Shown: in pieces, positions 51,606-60,349 of the stretch
Layout of the letters: every line of letters begins with the position of its first letter
Position numbering within the stretch: the first letter of the stretch is position 1
Source of the DNA: FEB-35 sp050263095
Lineage (GTDB): Bacteria; Desulfobacterota; Deferrimicrobia; Deferrimicrobiales; Deferrimicrobiaceae
Reading direction: 5' to 3'
Assembly (NCBI GenBank): GCA_050263095.1
Contig: JBLNEW010000071.1
Location: 44,648 to 108,647 of the forward strand
DNA: 64,000 bases
Position numbers and translations under genes: made by a program
Notes under the pieces: generated by a model
What the model saw: only the letters and a program-made list of their open reading frames with translations
Database searches by the model: none
Told to the model about the DNA's origin: nothing

Positions 51606-52730
51606 CTAACGGCCTTCCCGCCAGCCCTCGATATGACGCGCGACGGCCCGCACCTGCTCGTCGCCCAGTTCCGGATACATCGGCAGGCTCAGGATTTTCC
51701 CCGCCGCAACTTCCGTGTGCGGCAGCCTGGCTTCTCCGGCCGCATATTCCCGGTAAGCCGGCTGCAGGTGAACCGGGACCGGGTAGTGGACGAGCGTGCC
51801 TACGCCGTTCTTTCCCAGGTATGACTTGAGATCGTCCCGGCCTTCGGTGCGGATCACGTACTGGTGATAAACGTGGGTCGATCCGGGCGCCGCCACCGGG
51901 AGGGAAATCCGCGCGCCCGCGAGCGATGCGGAATAAAGGTCCGCAATCTTCCGCCGCCGCTCGTTCTCCCCTTCCAGGTATCGGAGCTTCACCCGCAGCA
52001 CGGCGGCTTGAAGCTCGTCCAGGCGGCTGTTGGTGCCCGCCATGCTGCTTACGTACCGCTCTTTCCAGCCGTACTCCCGCAGAAGCCGGACCCGCTCCGC
52101 GAGGCCCGCATCGCCCGTCGCCACCATCCCGCCGTCCCCCAGGGCCCCCAGGTTCTTCGTGGGATAGAAGCTGAATGCCGCGATGTCGCCCAACGTCCCG
52201 GTTCTTCGTCCCCCCCAGAGCGCGCCGTGCGACTGGGCGCAATCCTCCACAATGCGCAGGCCGTGACGTCCTGCGATCCTGGCGATGCCTCCCATGTCGG
52301 CAGGGTGGCCGTAGAGGTGGACGGGGACGACCGCCCTGAAAGGGCGGCCGGGCAGCCGCCGTACCGCCTCATCGAGGCAGTCCGGATCCATCGTGAAGCT
52401 CTTCGGATCGATGTCGACGAACACAGGCACCGCACCGCAGAGCTCGATCGCCGCAACAGTGGCCACCGCAGTGTGGGAAACGGTAAGCACGCAATCGCCC
52501 CTGCCGACGCCGCACGCCCGCAAAGCCAGGCAAAGCGCGTCCGTGCCGCTGGCGACGGAGACGGCGCGGGGGGCGCCGAGAAACGCGGCGAACTCCTCCT
52601 CGAATGCGGCCACCTCGCGCCCCAGGACGTACCGTCCGCTCGCCAGCACGCGGCGGACGGCGTCGTCGATCTCCTCCCGGTGCGCCCGGTAATTCGCGCC
52701 GGGATCGGTCTGCGGTATCGAGATGGACAC
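51606..52730 (-). CDS. DegT/DnrJ/EryC1/StrS sugar aminotransferase
   Basis: A 374-residue PLP enzyme. ASGTDALCLALRACGV, VPVHLYGHPADM, EDCAQSHGA and the PLP Lys192 in SFYPTKNLGALGDGG are the family landmarks. It transfers an amino group to a keto-sugar nucleotide; a 3-keto or 4-keto donor could come from the RmlB/RmlC-like or CapD enzymes. Adjacent to a Tyr-less SDR. Confidence 0.92.
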   Translation of the reverse strand: MSISIPQTDPGANYRAHREEIDDAVRRVLASGRYVLGREVAAFEEEFAAFLGAPRAVSVASGTDALCLALRACGVGRGDCVLTVSHTAVATVAAIELCGAVPVFVDIDPKSFTMDPDCLDEAVRRLPGRPFRAVVPVHLYGHPADMGGIARIAGRHGLRIVEDCAQSHGALWGGRRTGTLGDIAAFSFYPTKNLGALGDGGMVATGDAGLAERVRLLREYGWKERYVSSMAGTNSRLDELQAAVLRVKLRYLEGENERRRKIADLYSASLAGARISLPVAAPGSTHVYHQYVIRTEGRDDLKSYLGKNGVGTLVHYPVPVHLQPAYREYAAGEARLPHTEVAAGKILSLPMYPELGDEQVRAVARHIEGWREGR

Positions 52731-52748
52731 GGGGAGGGGCGTCGCTCC

Positions 52749-53780
52749 TTACAGGTAATGATCGAGGCGTTCGCGGTAGAAGGCGACCGTGCGCGCCAGC
52801 CCTTCTCGCAGGGTAACGCGGGGAAACCACCCGAGCAGCTCGCGCGCCTGCCGGTCGGCGGCGTAATAGTCCCCGATGTCGATCCGCTTGCGGTCTTCCG
52901 GAAACTGCCGCACCGAGTACTCTCCTCCGCCGGCCACCTCCACGAGGAGGGCGGCGAGGTCCGAGAGCGTGACGACGCAGTCCCCGCCAAGGTTGAGCGC
53001 CCTGCCGTCCGCGGCCCCGCCTCCCGCCGCGGAAAGCAGCGCGTCGACGGCGTCGTCCACGTACGTGAAGTCCCTCAGCTGGTCTCCGCCCCAAACCTCG
53101 AAAGGCTTCCCCTGGACCAGGAGCCTGATCCAGATCCCCAGGAAGGTCTGCCGCGCGTCCTTGACCCGCATCCGCGGCCCGTAGGTGTTGGTCAGGCGCA
53201 GGGCGGAAGCGCGGATTCCGTACACGTTGTTGTAGAGGATGTGGTACCACTCGCCGGCCATCTTGTTGATGCCGTTCACGTCCACGGGGCGCAGGAGGTG
53301 CTTCTCGTCCACGGGAAGGTAATCCGGCTTTCCGTAGATCTGCCGGGTGCTCGCGAAGACGATCCGGACCGCAGGGTTGTATTTGCGGCAGGCCTCCAGG
53401 ATGGAGAGCTGCGCCGTGCAGTTGATCTCCAGATCGGTGAAAGGGTCGTTCATGGAGTCGATGTGGCTCGTCTGCCCGGCAAGGTTGAAGAGATAGTCCT
53501 GGTCCCGGATCAGGTACTTCATGCTGTGCTCGTCGCGCACGTCCGAGATGTTGACCCGCACCCGGCCTTCGACCCCGGTCACGTTGCAGAGGTTGCCCCC
53601 GTACTCCGGAACGAGGCTGTCCACCAGCAGGACCTGCGCGCCCAGTTCCACGAGCCGGTGGGCCAGGTTGGACCCGATGAACCCGAGGCCGCCCGTGATG
53701 AGGGCGCGTTTCCCACGGAACGAATCGCCATGTTTAGCGCCGCTCCCGCCGGCCGCGGTCTCCTCCCGCATCTTGTTCAC
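52749..53780 (-). CDS. NAD-dependent epimerase/dehydratase, atypical active site
   Basis: A 343-residue extended SDR. NAD motif ITGGLGFIGSNLAHRL, NLAGQTSHIDSM, FASTRQIYGKPDY and RLTNTYGPRMRV are normal, but the YxxxK position reads NGINK: Asn169 replaces the catalytic Tyr while Lys173 is kept. The GTG start has GAGGG upstream; ATG 53771 is the alternative. It stands between a FkbM methyltransferase and the aminotransferase. Reaction uncertain. Confidence 0.82.
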   Translation of the reverse strand: MNKMREETAAGGSGAKHGDSFRGKRALITGGLGFIGSNLAHRLVELGAQVLLVDSLVPEYGGNLCNVTGVEGRVRVNISDVRDEHSMKYLIRDQDYLFNLAGQTSHIDSMNDPFTDLEINCTAQLSILEACRKYNPAVRIVFASTRQIYGKPDYLPVDEKHLLRPVDVNGINKMAGEWYHILYNNVYGIRASALRLTNTYGPRMRVKDARQTFLGIWIRLLVQGKPFEVWGGDQLRDFTYVDDAVDALLSAAGGGAADGRALNLGGDCVVTLSDLAALLVEVAGGGEYSVRQFPEDRKRIDIGDYYAADRQARELLGWFPRVTLREGLARTVAFYRERLDHYL

Positions 53781-53790
53781 GCTACGTCCC

Positions 53791-54747
53791 TCATCCCGCT
53801 CCCGGGAATATCTTCCTGCGGATTCCCGCCAATCGGTCCTTGATCATCATCCGGGGCCATTTCCGGAGTTCCCGCATCAGTATCGAGAACGCATGCTCCC
53901 CCAGCTCCCTGAAAAAAGGATCCCCGTACCGTTCTCCCCCGCCCCGAGCGACCTCGATCGCGAAGCCCGGTTGCTTCTCGAGCATCGCGAAGACCCATCC
54001 CAGGAGATAATCCCTCTTCTCCAGTACGCGGTCATCGGTATCGAAACGGTTCAGAAAGGTTATGCCGGCCCAGCCCGGGGAAAGCCGGAGGACGCGGGGA
54101 AGGTACCGGCGCTGCCGGGCGGAAAGACGGCCGCGGATGATTCCTGGGTCCAGCCGCTGCGTCCCGCCGAGCACTATGTCCGAGACCCAGAAGGGATAGC
54201 CCTCCATGAAGGACAGGACGGCCCACAACTTGTCTTCCCCCTCGTATGCGTCGAGGATTCCGGGCTCGAACTCGGCTGCCAGGACCCGGCGAACCCGCTC
54301 CTCCCCGAGATCCCGGAACAGGCGAAGGTCCGTTCCCTGGGAGTCGGTCTTGAACCAATCTATCTTGCCGATCCCCAGTTCGTCCAGCACCTCGGCGATC
54401 CTGACGGTCCGCAGCCTGACGCTTCTCTCAACCTCGAAATAATCCGCGAAGGCCCATCCGGAAAGGGACTTCGTCCTCGGCCGCAGCAAGCTGGAACAAG
54501 TGGGCAGGCGGGTAAGATGGAACTCGACCTCTTTCTCCGAGTGGTCGGCCACGGCGACCCGGTTATAGATGTGAAGCTTCCGGTACCGCCCGGTCTCTTC
54601 CCGGACGCCGTCAAGACCCCGCTCGTCCGCGTCAAAGGCGATGCAGACCGAATATCGCGCGATCGGACGCCATTTCGGATGGATCTCTCCCGCCGCCCCG
54701 ATGTCCAGAAGGACCGGCGGCCTATCGAAGATCTCCTGAAGCTTCAT
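53791..54747 (-). CDS. FkbM-family methyltransferase
   Basis: A 318-residue SAM-dependent methyltransferase. SAM motif PVLLDIGAAGEIHPKW, then a later IDWFKTDSQGTDLRLFRDL, typical of FkbM O-methyltransferases that modify sugars. ATG 54747 is chosen because conserved sequence begins there; TTG 54762 is possible and the frame extends to 54846 over the neighbour. Likely glycan methylation. Confidence 0.75.
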   Translation of the reverse strand: MKLQEIFDRPPVLLDIGAAGEIHPKWRPIARYSVCIAFDADERGLDGVREETGRYRKLHIYNRVAVADHSEKEVEFHLTRLPTCSSLLRPRTKSLSGWAFADYFEVERSVRLRTVRIAEVLDELGIGKIDWFKTDSQGTDLRLFRDLGEERVRRVLAAEFEPGILDAYEGEDKLWAVLSFMEGYPFWVSDIVLGGTQRLDPGIIRGRLSARQRRYLPRVLRLSPGWAGITFLNRFDTDDRVLEKRDYLLGWVFAMLEKQPGFAIEVARGGGERYGDPFFRELGEHAFSILMRELRKWPRMMIKDRLAGIRRKIFPGAG

Positions 54748-54778
54748 TACCCGGTCTATCAAGACAGGACCCCCCGAT

Positions 54779-55552
54779 TCAAGGAGTCTTCCCTCCCCCC
54801 GCATCGGACCCGGCGGCGAAGGCCCCGGGCCCGTCCTTCCTGGCAAGGACGATATTGTCCAGATAGAAGCGATCGTTCCGGGGAAGAACGAGCGCGAGAA
54901 CCTCTCCCAGTACGTTAAAGGGAGCGATGAGCAGAAGGCACGCCAGCAGGTCGAAGTACCCGTTGCCGGTCGCCGTTTTCACGTAGATGTAGTTGGTCAG
55001 CATCTGCACGACGGCGCGGATGTCGCCCATGCTCTTGACCTGTTCCAGGACGGAGAACCCGTGTCTTCCAAGCGTCGCGGCGAGACCGAACGAGGAGTAG
55101 CGGGCGTAGTCGTGGGGGATGTCATGCTCGTCCCAGGCGAACGGGACGGTCATCAGCAGCAGCCCGCCCGGCTTGAGCACCCTGTTCAACTCCCTCAGGA
55201 ACTCGTCCGGATTGAACACGTGCTCGAAGACCTCGTTGACTACGGCGCTGTCGAACTCCCCGTCCCCGAAGGGGAAGACTTTGCCGTCGTAGAACCTGTC
55301 CGCCTTCTTGGACGACCGGTTCGCGGGCGTGTCTATCTCCAGTCCCACGTACCGGGTGACGTGGAACAGACCCTCGTATGGCTTCCGCCCGCACCCCACG
55401 TCCAGGGTCGCGCCCCGTATCCGTCCGGCGAACCGGGCGATACCCCGATGCAGCCCCTTCCTGGCGAAGTAGAAGGGGTTCACGAACATGCCCAGTACGC
55501 CGGGATGGAACTGCTCCGCCTCGATCGCGCTCCGGATCTTCCTGCCAAGCAT
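54779..55552 (-). CDS. Class I SAM-dependent methyltransferase (Methyltransf_11 type)
   Basis: A 257-residue protein. SAM motif GATLDVGCGRKPYEGLF (about 50-65), EIDTPANRS, NEVFEHVFNPDEFLRELNRVL and PGGLLLMTVPFAWDEHD. A hydrophobic C-terminal stretch LLACLLLIAPFNVLGEVLALV suggests membrane association. ATG 55552 has a G-rich site and lies 14 bp after the radical SAM stop; GTG 55570 is another start. Probable sugar or lipid-linked glycan methyltransferase. Confidence 0.78.
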   Translation of the reverse strand: MLGRKIRSAIEAEQFHPGVLGMFVNPFYFARKGLHRGIARFAGRIRGATLDVGCGRKPYEGLFHVTRYVGLEIDTPANRSSKKADRFYDGKVFPFGDGEFDSAVVNEVFEHVFNPDEFLRELNRVLKPGGLLLMTVPFAWDEHDIPHDYARYSSFGLAATLGRHGFSVLEQVKSMGDIRAVVQMLTNYIYVKTATGNGYFDLLACLLLIAPFNVLGEVLALVLPRNDRFYLDNIVLARKDGPGAFAAGSDAGGGKTP

Positions 55553-55566
55553 TCCCGCCCCCCAGT

Positions 55567-56577
55567 TCACGCCGCGCCGAAGCGCCTGGACAACGCCGAA
55601 ACCAGCTTCCCCAATCGTCCCTTGATGCGGATGAAGCGCTGGCTCCACCCTCCCCGGTAGAACCCGGGGGCCCTTATCGAACTGTTTATATAACCCGCAA
55701 GCCCCGAGGCTATGCAGCCTCGGCAGACCGGCAATCTCTCCCGCCTTTCCATGATCCCTGCGATGTCATCAATGAGGATATTGCCGCACACGAGCTCGGA
55801 ACGGCCTTTGGGATGCTGGCAGCAGGCCATTACGTCCCCGTTCTCGGTCACGACCAGCAGGTCGCGCTGGGGGCAACGATAATCCGGGGGGGCGGGCACG
55901 GCCGCCTTTTTCGCCTCTTCCAGGCCGAAAAGGTCCCGCGAAAGGACCTCCAGCCTTTCGCCGGGCATGGCGCCGTCGACGAGCCGGCACAGCTCGTCCC
56001 AATCGTTCAGGATGGCGTAATAGGGATTGAATACGATGCCATGGCGGTTGGCGAAGGCTTCGCACGGCCGCATCTCATCGACGTTGAAGCGATAGACGTG
56101 GTAGGAGATCACGAACCTTCCCGTGAAACGCAGCGCCCGGCACTCGGAGACGAACCGGGCGATGTTCCCCTTCGCCTTCTCGAAGTCGGTGCCCTGGATC
56201 CTGTCGTATGACCGCTGAGAAAAGCCGCACATCGAAAAAATGACGTGGTCGAGGTTCTTCACGAAGTCCGGGTCGATCGTCGGGATCCTCGCCGCGTTCG
56301 TGCTCAGGGCGTACCGGAGACCCAGCGCGTTGACCGCCCGGACAAGGCCGCCCAGGTCCGGGTGCAGAAGGGGCTCGCCCCAGTTGTAAAGACTTATCAC
56401 GCTCCGCGGATCGACAAGCCCCGCTTCGAGCAGCTTTCCCAGGATCTCGGTGAACCTCCCCGGAGCGATCGCCCCGGCCCCGCCTTCCTTCCGTGTTCCC
56501 GTCATGCAGTAAGGGCACCTGGCGTTGCACGCCCCGATGACATCGAAGTAGACCGTCTTGAACGGCGCCCGGATCAC
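55567..56577 (-). CDS. Radical SAM protein with SPASM-like C-terminus
   Basis: A 336-residue enzyme. CNARCPYC (Cys17, Cys21, Cys24) binds the radical 4Fe-4S cluster; GEPLLHPDL follows. The C-terminal region has further Cys (YRCPQRDLL, MACCQH, VCGN, VCRGC), resembling a SPASM/auxiliary cluster site. The GTG start overlaps the upstream stop (GTGA) with AGGAGG 6 nt before. Such enzymes can epimerise, dehydrate or methylate; its place among methyltransferases suggests sugar modification, but the reaction is unknown. Confidence 0.85.
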   Translation of the reverse strand: MIRAPFKTVYFDVIGACNARCPYCMTGTRKEGGAGAIAPGRFTEILGKLLEAGLVDPRSVISLYNWGEPLLHPDLGGLVRAVNALGLRYALSTNAARIPTIDPDFVKNLDHVIFSMCGFSQRSYDRIQGTDFEKAKGNIARFVSECRALRFTGRFVISYHVYRFNVDEMRPCEAFANRHGIVFNPYYAILNDWDELCRLVDGAMPGERLEVLSRDLFGLEEAKKAAVPAPPDYRCPQRDLLVVTENGDVMACCQHPKGRSELVCGNILIDDIAGIMERRERLPVCRGCIASGLAGYINSSIRAPGFYRGGWSQRFIRIKGRLGKLVSALSRRFGAA

Positions 56578-57401
56578 GACCGCCTCCTGAATATGAATCC
56601 CTTGAACGCCGATCCGTCGATGTCCGCCCGCTCGAAGCTTTCGAAATCCGCGACGAGATCGAAGGAGGCGCCCATCGCATCCAGGAACCGGCGGACGTCG
56701 AGGAACCAGCACGGGTAGCTCGCGTCGAAGATATGCGGCGGAACCTTCTGGACGACCAGCTTGTCGCCCTCCCTTTCCATGAAAGAGGTTCTGTCGACGA
56801 TGACATATTCGAAGCCCAGCCGATCGATCCTTTCCAGGAGGCCGTACGGGTCTTCGAGGTATTGAAGTACGCCGGAGAGGAGGATCGCCTCCGGGGCATG
56901 CTCCAGGAAGCATTCGTCCAGGTTCCGGTAGAACCGGACGTGCCGGTTCTCGAATTGCTCTTTCCCGTATTCCACCAGGCGCCCCTGCTCTACGATGCTC
57001 CACCGGAGATGCCCGAGGTGAGCCAGGAACCGCCTGTTCTGGTAGTAGCTGCTGCCCAGGGATCCTCCGAAGTCGACAAGATCGAGCCTGTTGCCGCATC
57101 GGGAGGCGATCCACAGGAGCCCCGCCAGCAGCGGCCAGGCGTATTGGACCTTGTCGAAGAGGACCGAGTCCCGCTCGTAGGCGGCCTCGCCGTCGCGGAC
57201 CTTCAGCATCGCGTCCTTGACCTTGTCCGCTATCCAGGGCGAGTCGTACCCGTGCGACGCCCTGCGAGCCGCCTCCCAGGACGGATAATCGCCCGTGAAG
57301 CACAGTCCGCTTCCGGACGCCCGGCCCTTCCGGAGGCGGGTCACGACGGGCGGGACCAGCTCCCTGGCGAGCTTCCGGATCCGCTGTCTCATTCCAGCCA
57401 T
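56574..57401 (-). CDS. Putative methyltransferase of the TIGR04325 type
   Basis: A 275-residue protein with N-terminal FTGDYPSWEAARRASHGYDS and central LVDFGGSLGSSYYQNRRFL, which recall the TIGR04325 methyltransferase-like family found in polysaccharide clusters. The SAM motif is DFGGSLGS rather than DxGxGxG. The upstream GT gene overlaps its start by 13 bp. Methyl transfer is family-level inference. Confidence 0.75.
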   Translation of the reverse strand: MAGMRQRIRKLARELVPPVVTRLRKGRASGSGLCFTGDYPSWEAARRASHGYDSPWIADKVKDAMLKVRDGEAAYERDSVLFDKVQYAWPLLAGLLWIASRCGNRLDLVDFGGSLGSSYYQNRRFLAHLGHLRWSIVEQGRLVEYGKEQFENRHVRFYRNLDECFLEHAPEAILLSGVLQYLEDPYGLLERIDRLGFEYVIVDRTSFMEREGDKLVVQKVPPHIFDASYPCWFLDVRRFLDAMGASFDLVADFESFERADIDGSAFKGFIFRRRS

Positions 57402-58312
57402 CGCTTGACAGGGGCTATCCGGCGCAGGAATCCTCGGGCCCGGGAGGAGCGCCTCGACTTGAGGTATCGGCCGATGGCCTCGAGGGCGCCGGCGTTCTCC
57501 TCGACCGGGATCTGCCTGACCGGGACCGGTTCCGACGCGGCCTCGACATCATAGAGGTCGTCGGGACCGCAGTGAGTCCCGCTATCGTCCAGGCCGATAT
57601 TTTTCACGAGAGACCTTCCGGGGTGCAGGCAGAGCCTGTCCCGGAGGAACGTCGAGGCGTACCACCGCACGGCCCAGGAGTCATTCTTCCCGTCGATCTG
57701 GTCCTCGAGCATTTCCGTGTACGGATACGCCCCGTTCTTGTCGAATTCCCTTTGGAGATTCCTCGACCTGAGTTCCCCGAGCAGTTTCCGTCCGTCCGGC
57801 TCGAAGAGGTCCCACCCTCTCTTCCACGTTGCCCAGCCCCAGCAGTCGGCCCCGCGCAGGAAGAACGTGTCCGCGAGCTTTTCCCCCACGGAGTAGACGT
57901 AGGCGTGAATGCCGGCGACCCTCTCGTCATCCTTGTAGAACTCCAGCGCCTCGTTCATGAACCTCAGGAAGTGCGGCGAGGTGATCATGTCGTCTTCGAG
58001 GACTATGATCCGGTCGCGCCGGCCGAGTAATTCCGTGACTCCGGTAATGATCGACTGCGCGAGGCCGAGGTTCCTCTCCCTCTCGACCAGCGTCAGGCTC
58101 CGGAAGCCGGAAAACGCCCTGGCCGCCTCCCTGACGCTCGCGACAGCGTCCCGGTCCGCAGAGGATTTGGAGCCGTCCGAAAAGACGAAAAGGTCGCTCT
58201 CCTCCGCGAATTCGTTCCTCCGCAGCGCTTCAACGGTTCTCCCTGCGTGCCAGGGCCTGTTGTAGACGAACAGCGCTATCGGCGCTCGCGCCGTCGGCAA
58301 AACGGCTTTCAT
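57389..58312 (-). CDS. Glycosyltransferase (GT-A, family 2-like)
   Basis: A 307-residue glycosyltransferase. ALFVYNRPWHAGRTVEALRR at the N-terminus, NLGLAQSIITGV, DRIIVLEDDMITSPHFLRFM (acidic metal site) and DCWGWATWKRGWDLF. It overlaps its neighbours at both ends (ATGA with the methyltransferase upstream). Sugar unknown. Confidence 0.8.
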   Translation of the reverse strand: MKAVLPTARAPIALFVYNRPWHAGRTVEALRRNEFAEESDLFVFSDGSKSSADRDAVASVREAARAFSGFRSLTLVERERNLGLAQSIITGVTELLGRRDRIIVLEDDMITSPHFLRFMNEALEFYKDDERVAGIHAYVYSVGEKLADTFFLRGADCWGWATWKRGWDLFEPDGRKLLGELRSRNLQREFDKNGAYPYTEMLEDQIDGKNDSWAVRWYASTFLRDRLCLHPGRSLVKNIGLDDSGTHCGPDDLYDVEAASEPVPVRQIPVEENAGALEAIGRYLKSRRSSRARGFLRRIAPVKRWLE

Positions 58313-59055
58313 GGCTCCCCCGCGGGGTTCCCGGCGTTCATGGTTTCGACCGTTCCGTCCAGCCGGAACACGTAGACGGAAAAAGCCCCGCGCCAGGGAA
58401 ACATGACGTTGAAAAGGTCCTGGTTTTCGAAAAGGACCTCCTGAAGGGGATGATACCACTTGCTGTATATGAGATCCCGCCACGCGGAGCTTCGGATTCC
58501 CTCCAACTGGCGCGGCGTGTATTCGAAGAAGCACAGGCGGCTTCCGATTGCCGCCAGATGCCACCGGTGCATATCCTTCGCCCATGCGAACAGGGCATCC
58601 TTGCACGGGGACGGCGTCTCGACGTATCCGCGCCGCCCTACCCGGATGATTTCGCCGCATGCCCGGATCGGGTCATCGACGTGCTCCAGGACGTGGGAGC
58701 AGTAGACGAATTCGAAGCTCTTGTCCGCGAAGGGCAGGGCGTGGATGTCCGCCTTCACCATCGGCTTGCCGGCGCGATTCAGCCCGACGGTCCGGTGCCG
58801 CGAAGGGTCCGGAAAGCGTTCCACCAGAACGGATGCGTGCGGAAACGGATCCCCCCCGCTTCCGATATCGACGACCCTGTCACCGGGGCGCAGGTCGAAA
58901 CGCACGTATCGTTCCTGGTAGAGGAACCGTTCCGTCTCCTCCGGGGACGAATACCTGGGATACCGCCGCTTCGCTTCAAAGGGCAAGCGATCCGCGATAT
59001 CCCGCAGGAACCTCCGGACCGGGCGGGGGAGAAGGGATTTCCAGCCGGGATTCAT
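58309..59055 (-). CDS. SAM-dependent methyltransferase next to Wzt
   Basis: A 248-residue class I methyltransferase: DRVVDIGSGGDPFPHA (SAM motif), KADIHALPFADKSFEFVYCSHVLEHVDDP and a basic N-terminus. It overlaps the wzt stop by 4 bp. In ABC-exported O-antigens a methyl cap can end the chain and be recognised by Wzt, so this gene is a candidate chain terminator; that role is inference. Confidence 0.78.
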   Translation of the reverse strand: MNPGWKSLLPRPVRRFLRDIADRLPFEAKRRYPRYSSPEETERFLYQERYVRFDLRPGDRVVDIGSGGDPFPHASVLVERFPDPSRHRTVGLNRAGKPMVKADIHALPFADKSFEFVYCSHVLEHVDDPIRACGEIIRVGRRGYVETPSPCKDALFAWAKDMHRWHLAAIGSRLCFFEYTPRQLEGIRSSAWRDLIYSKWYHPLQEVLFENQDLFNVMFPWRGAFSVYVFRLDGTVETMNAGNPAGEP

Positions 59056-60347
59056 CGCGGATCGACCTTTCCCGCCCCGCCCCCGCCGCTCTCTACGCGC
59101 CACTCCTGGTCGACGAGAAAACCGCCGTGCGAGCTCGGAGGAAGCCGCCCGGTGCCGAAGAAGTCCCCCCCCTCCACGGTCAGGCACACAGCCTGCTGTA
59201 CCCAGTCGGCAAGGACCCCGTTTATCTCGCAGTAGAGGTTGAGGGTATACTGCCCCGGCGCCAGCGAGAATCGCCGGAGGCGGCAGATGAAATCCCCCTC
59301 GGAGGGGATGCCGTCGAATTCGGCCCCGACCATCTGGCTGCTTAGCACCATCATGCATTGGCCGCCCATCGTATATACGACCACTGCGGCGGCGACGTTC
59401 CGCAACGGGCTCCCGTCGCTCCTGTACCGCACGGCAATCTCCAGGTCCTGGCCGCACCGCGCCGCTTCCGCGACGGCCTCCGCGGACCGCAACGTTACGC
59501 CGGTGAACCGAAGCCGGCCGTCCCCCTGCCGGTCCCTGCGAAGGTCGAGCGGCTGCCCCGCCGACGCAGGAACGGAGGAAAGGTACGCTTCGACGACCTC
59601 CCGGGCCGATCCCGCCTTGACGATCCGCCCTTCGTCCAGGAGGAACGCGCTCCGGCAGATCCCCTCGACCGCCGCCATGTCGTGACTCACCAGCATCACG
59701 GTGCGGCCTTCGCCCGCCACCTGCCCCATCTTGCCCAGGCATTTCTTCCGGAAAGCCGCGTCCCCTACCGCGAGGACCTCGTCCACAAGGAGGATTTCCG
59801 GCTCCAGGTGCGCAGCTACCGCAAACGCCAGGCGCAGGTACATGCCGCTTGAATAATGCTTGACGGGCGTGTCGATGAACCTTTCGACCTCGGCGAAGGC
59901 GACGATCTCGTCGAACTTACGATCGATCTCGGACCGCCTCATTCCCAGGATGGCGCCGTTCAGGTATATGTTCTCCCGCCCGGTCAGCTCCGGGTGGAAC
60001 CCCGTGCCCACCTCCAGCAGCGACCCGATCCGTCCGCGGATCTCCGCGAAACCCTCCGTCGGCTCGGTGATGCGGGAGAGGATCTTCAGCAGCGTGCTTT
60101 TTCCCGCGCCGTTCCGTCCGACTACGCCGACGACCTCCCCGCGCGGTATTTCGAAGGAGATGTCCCTGAGGGCCCAGATCGTGTCCGGACGAGAATCCGC
60201 CGCTGCGCGTCCCGTACTCTTCGCCGGACGGAAAATCGTCTTGAAGCCGTCCGCAACAGCGTCGCGCAATGTCTTGTAAGGCTCTTTCCTCCCCCCGATC
60301 CGGTATCGCTTGGAGAGGTGTTCCGCGCGGATCGCGAATGCAGGCAT
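59052..60347 (-). CDS. wzt: Polysaccharide ABC transporter ATP-binding protein Wzt
   Basis: A 431-residue ATPase. Walker A VVGRNGAGKSTLL (about 72), signature HYSSGMYLRLAFAV, Walker B ILLVDEVLAVGD and switch SHDMAAVEGI. A C-terminal beta-sandwich (about 285-425), the Wzt carbohydrate-binding domain, ends the protein. Such a domain is typical of exporters that read the glycan terminus. ATG 60347 is 2 bp after wzm. Confidence 0.93.
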   Translation of the reverse strand: MPAFAIRAEHLSKRYRIGGRKEPYKTLRDAVADGFKTIFRPAKSTGRAAADSRPDTIWALRDISFEIPRGEVVGVVGRNGAGKSTLLKILSRITEPTEGFAEIRGRIGSLLEVGTGFHPELTGRENIYLNGAILGMRRSEIDRKFDEIVAFAEVERFIDTPVKHYSSGMYLRLAFAVAAHLEPEILLVDEVLAVGDAAFRKKCLGKMGQVAGEGRTVMLVSHDMAAVEGICRSAFLLDEGRIVKAGSAREVVEAYLSSVPASAGQPLDLRRDRQGDGRLRFTGVTLRSAEAVAEAARCGQDLEIAVRYRSDGSPLRNVAAAVVVYTMGGQCMMVLSSQMVGAEFDGIPSEGDFICRLRRFSLAPGQYTLNLYCEINGVLADWVQQAVCLTVEGGDFFGTGRLPPSSHGGFLVDQEWRVESGGGGAGKVDPR

Positions 60348-60349
60348 GG

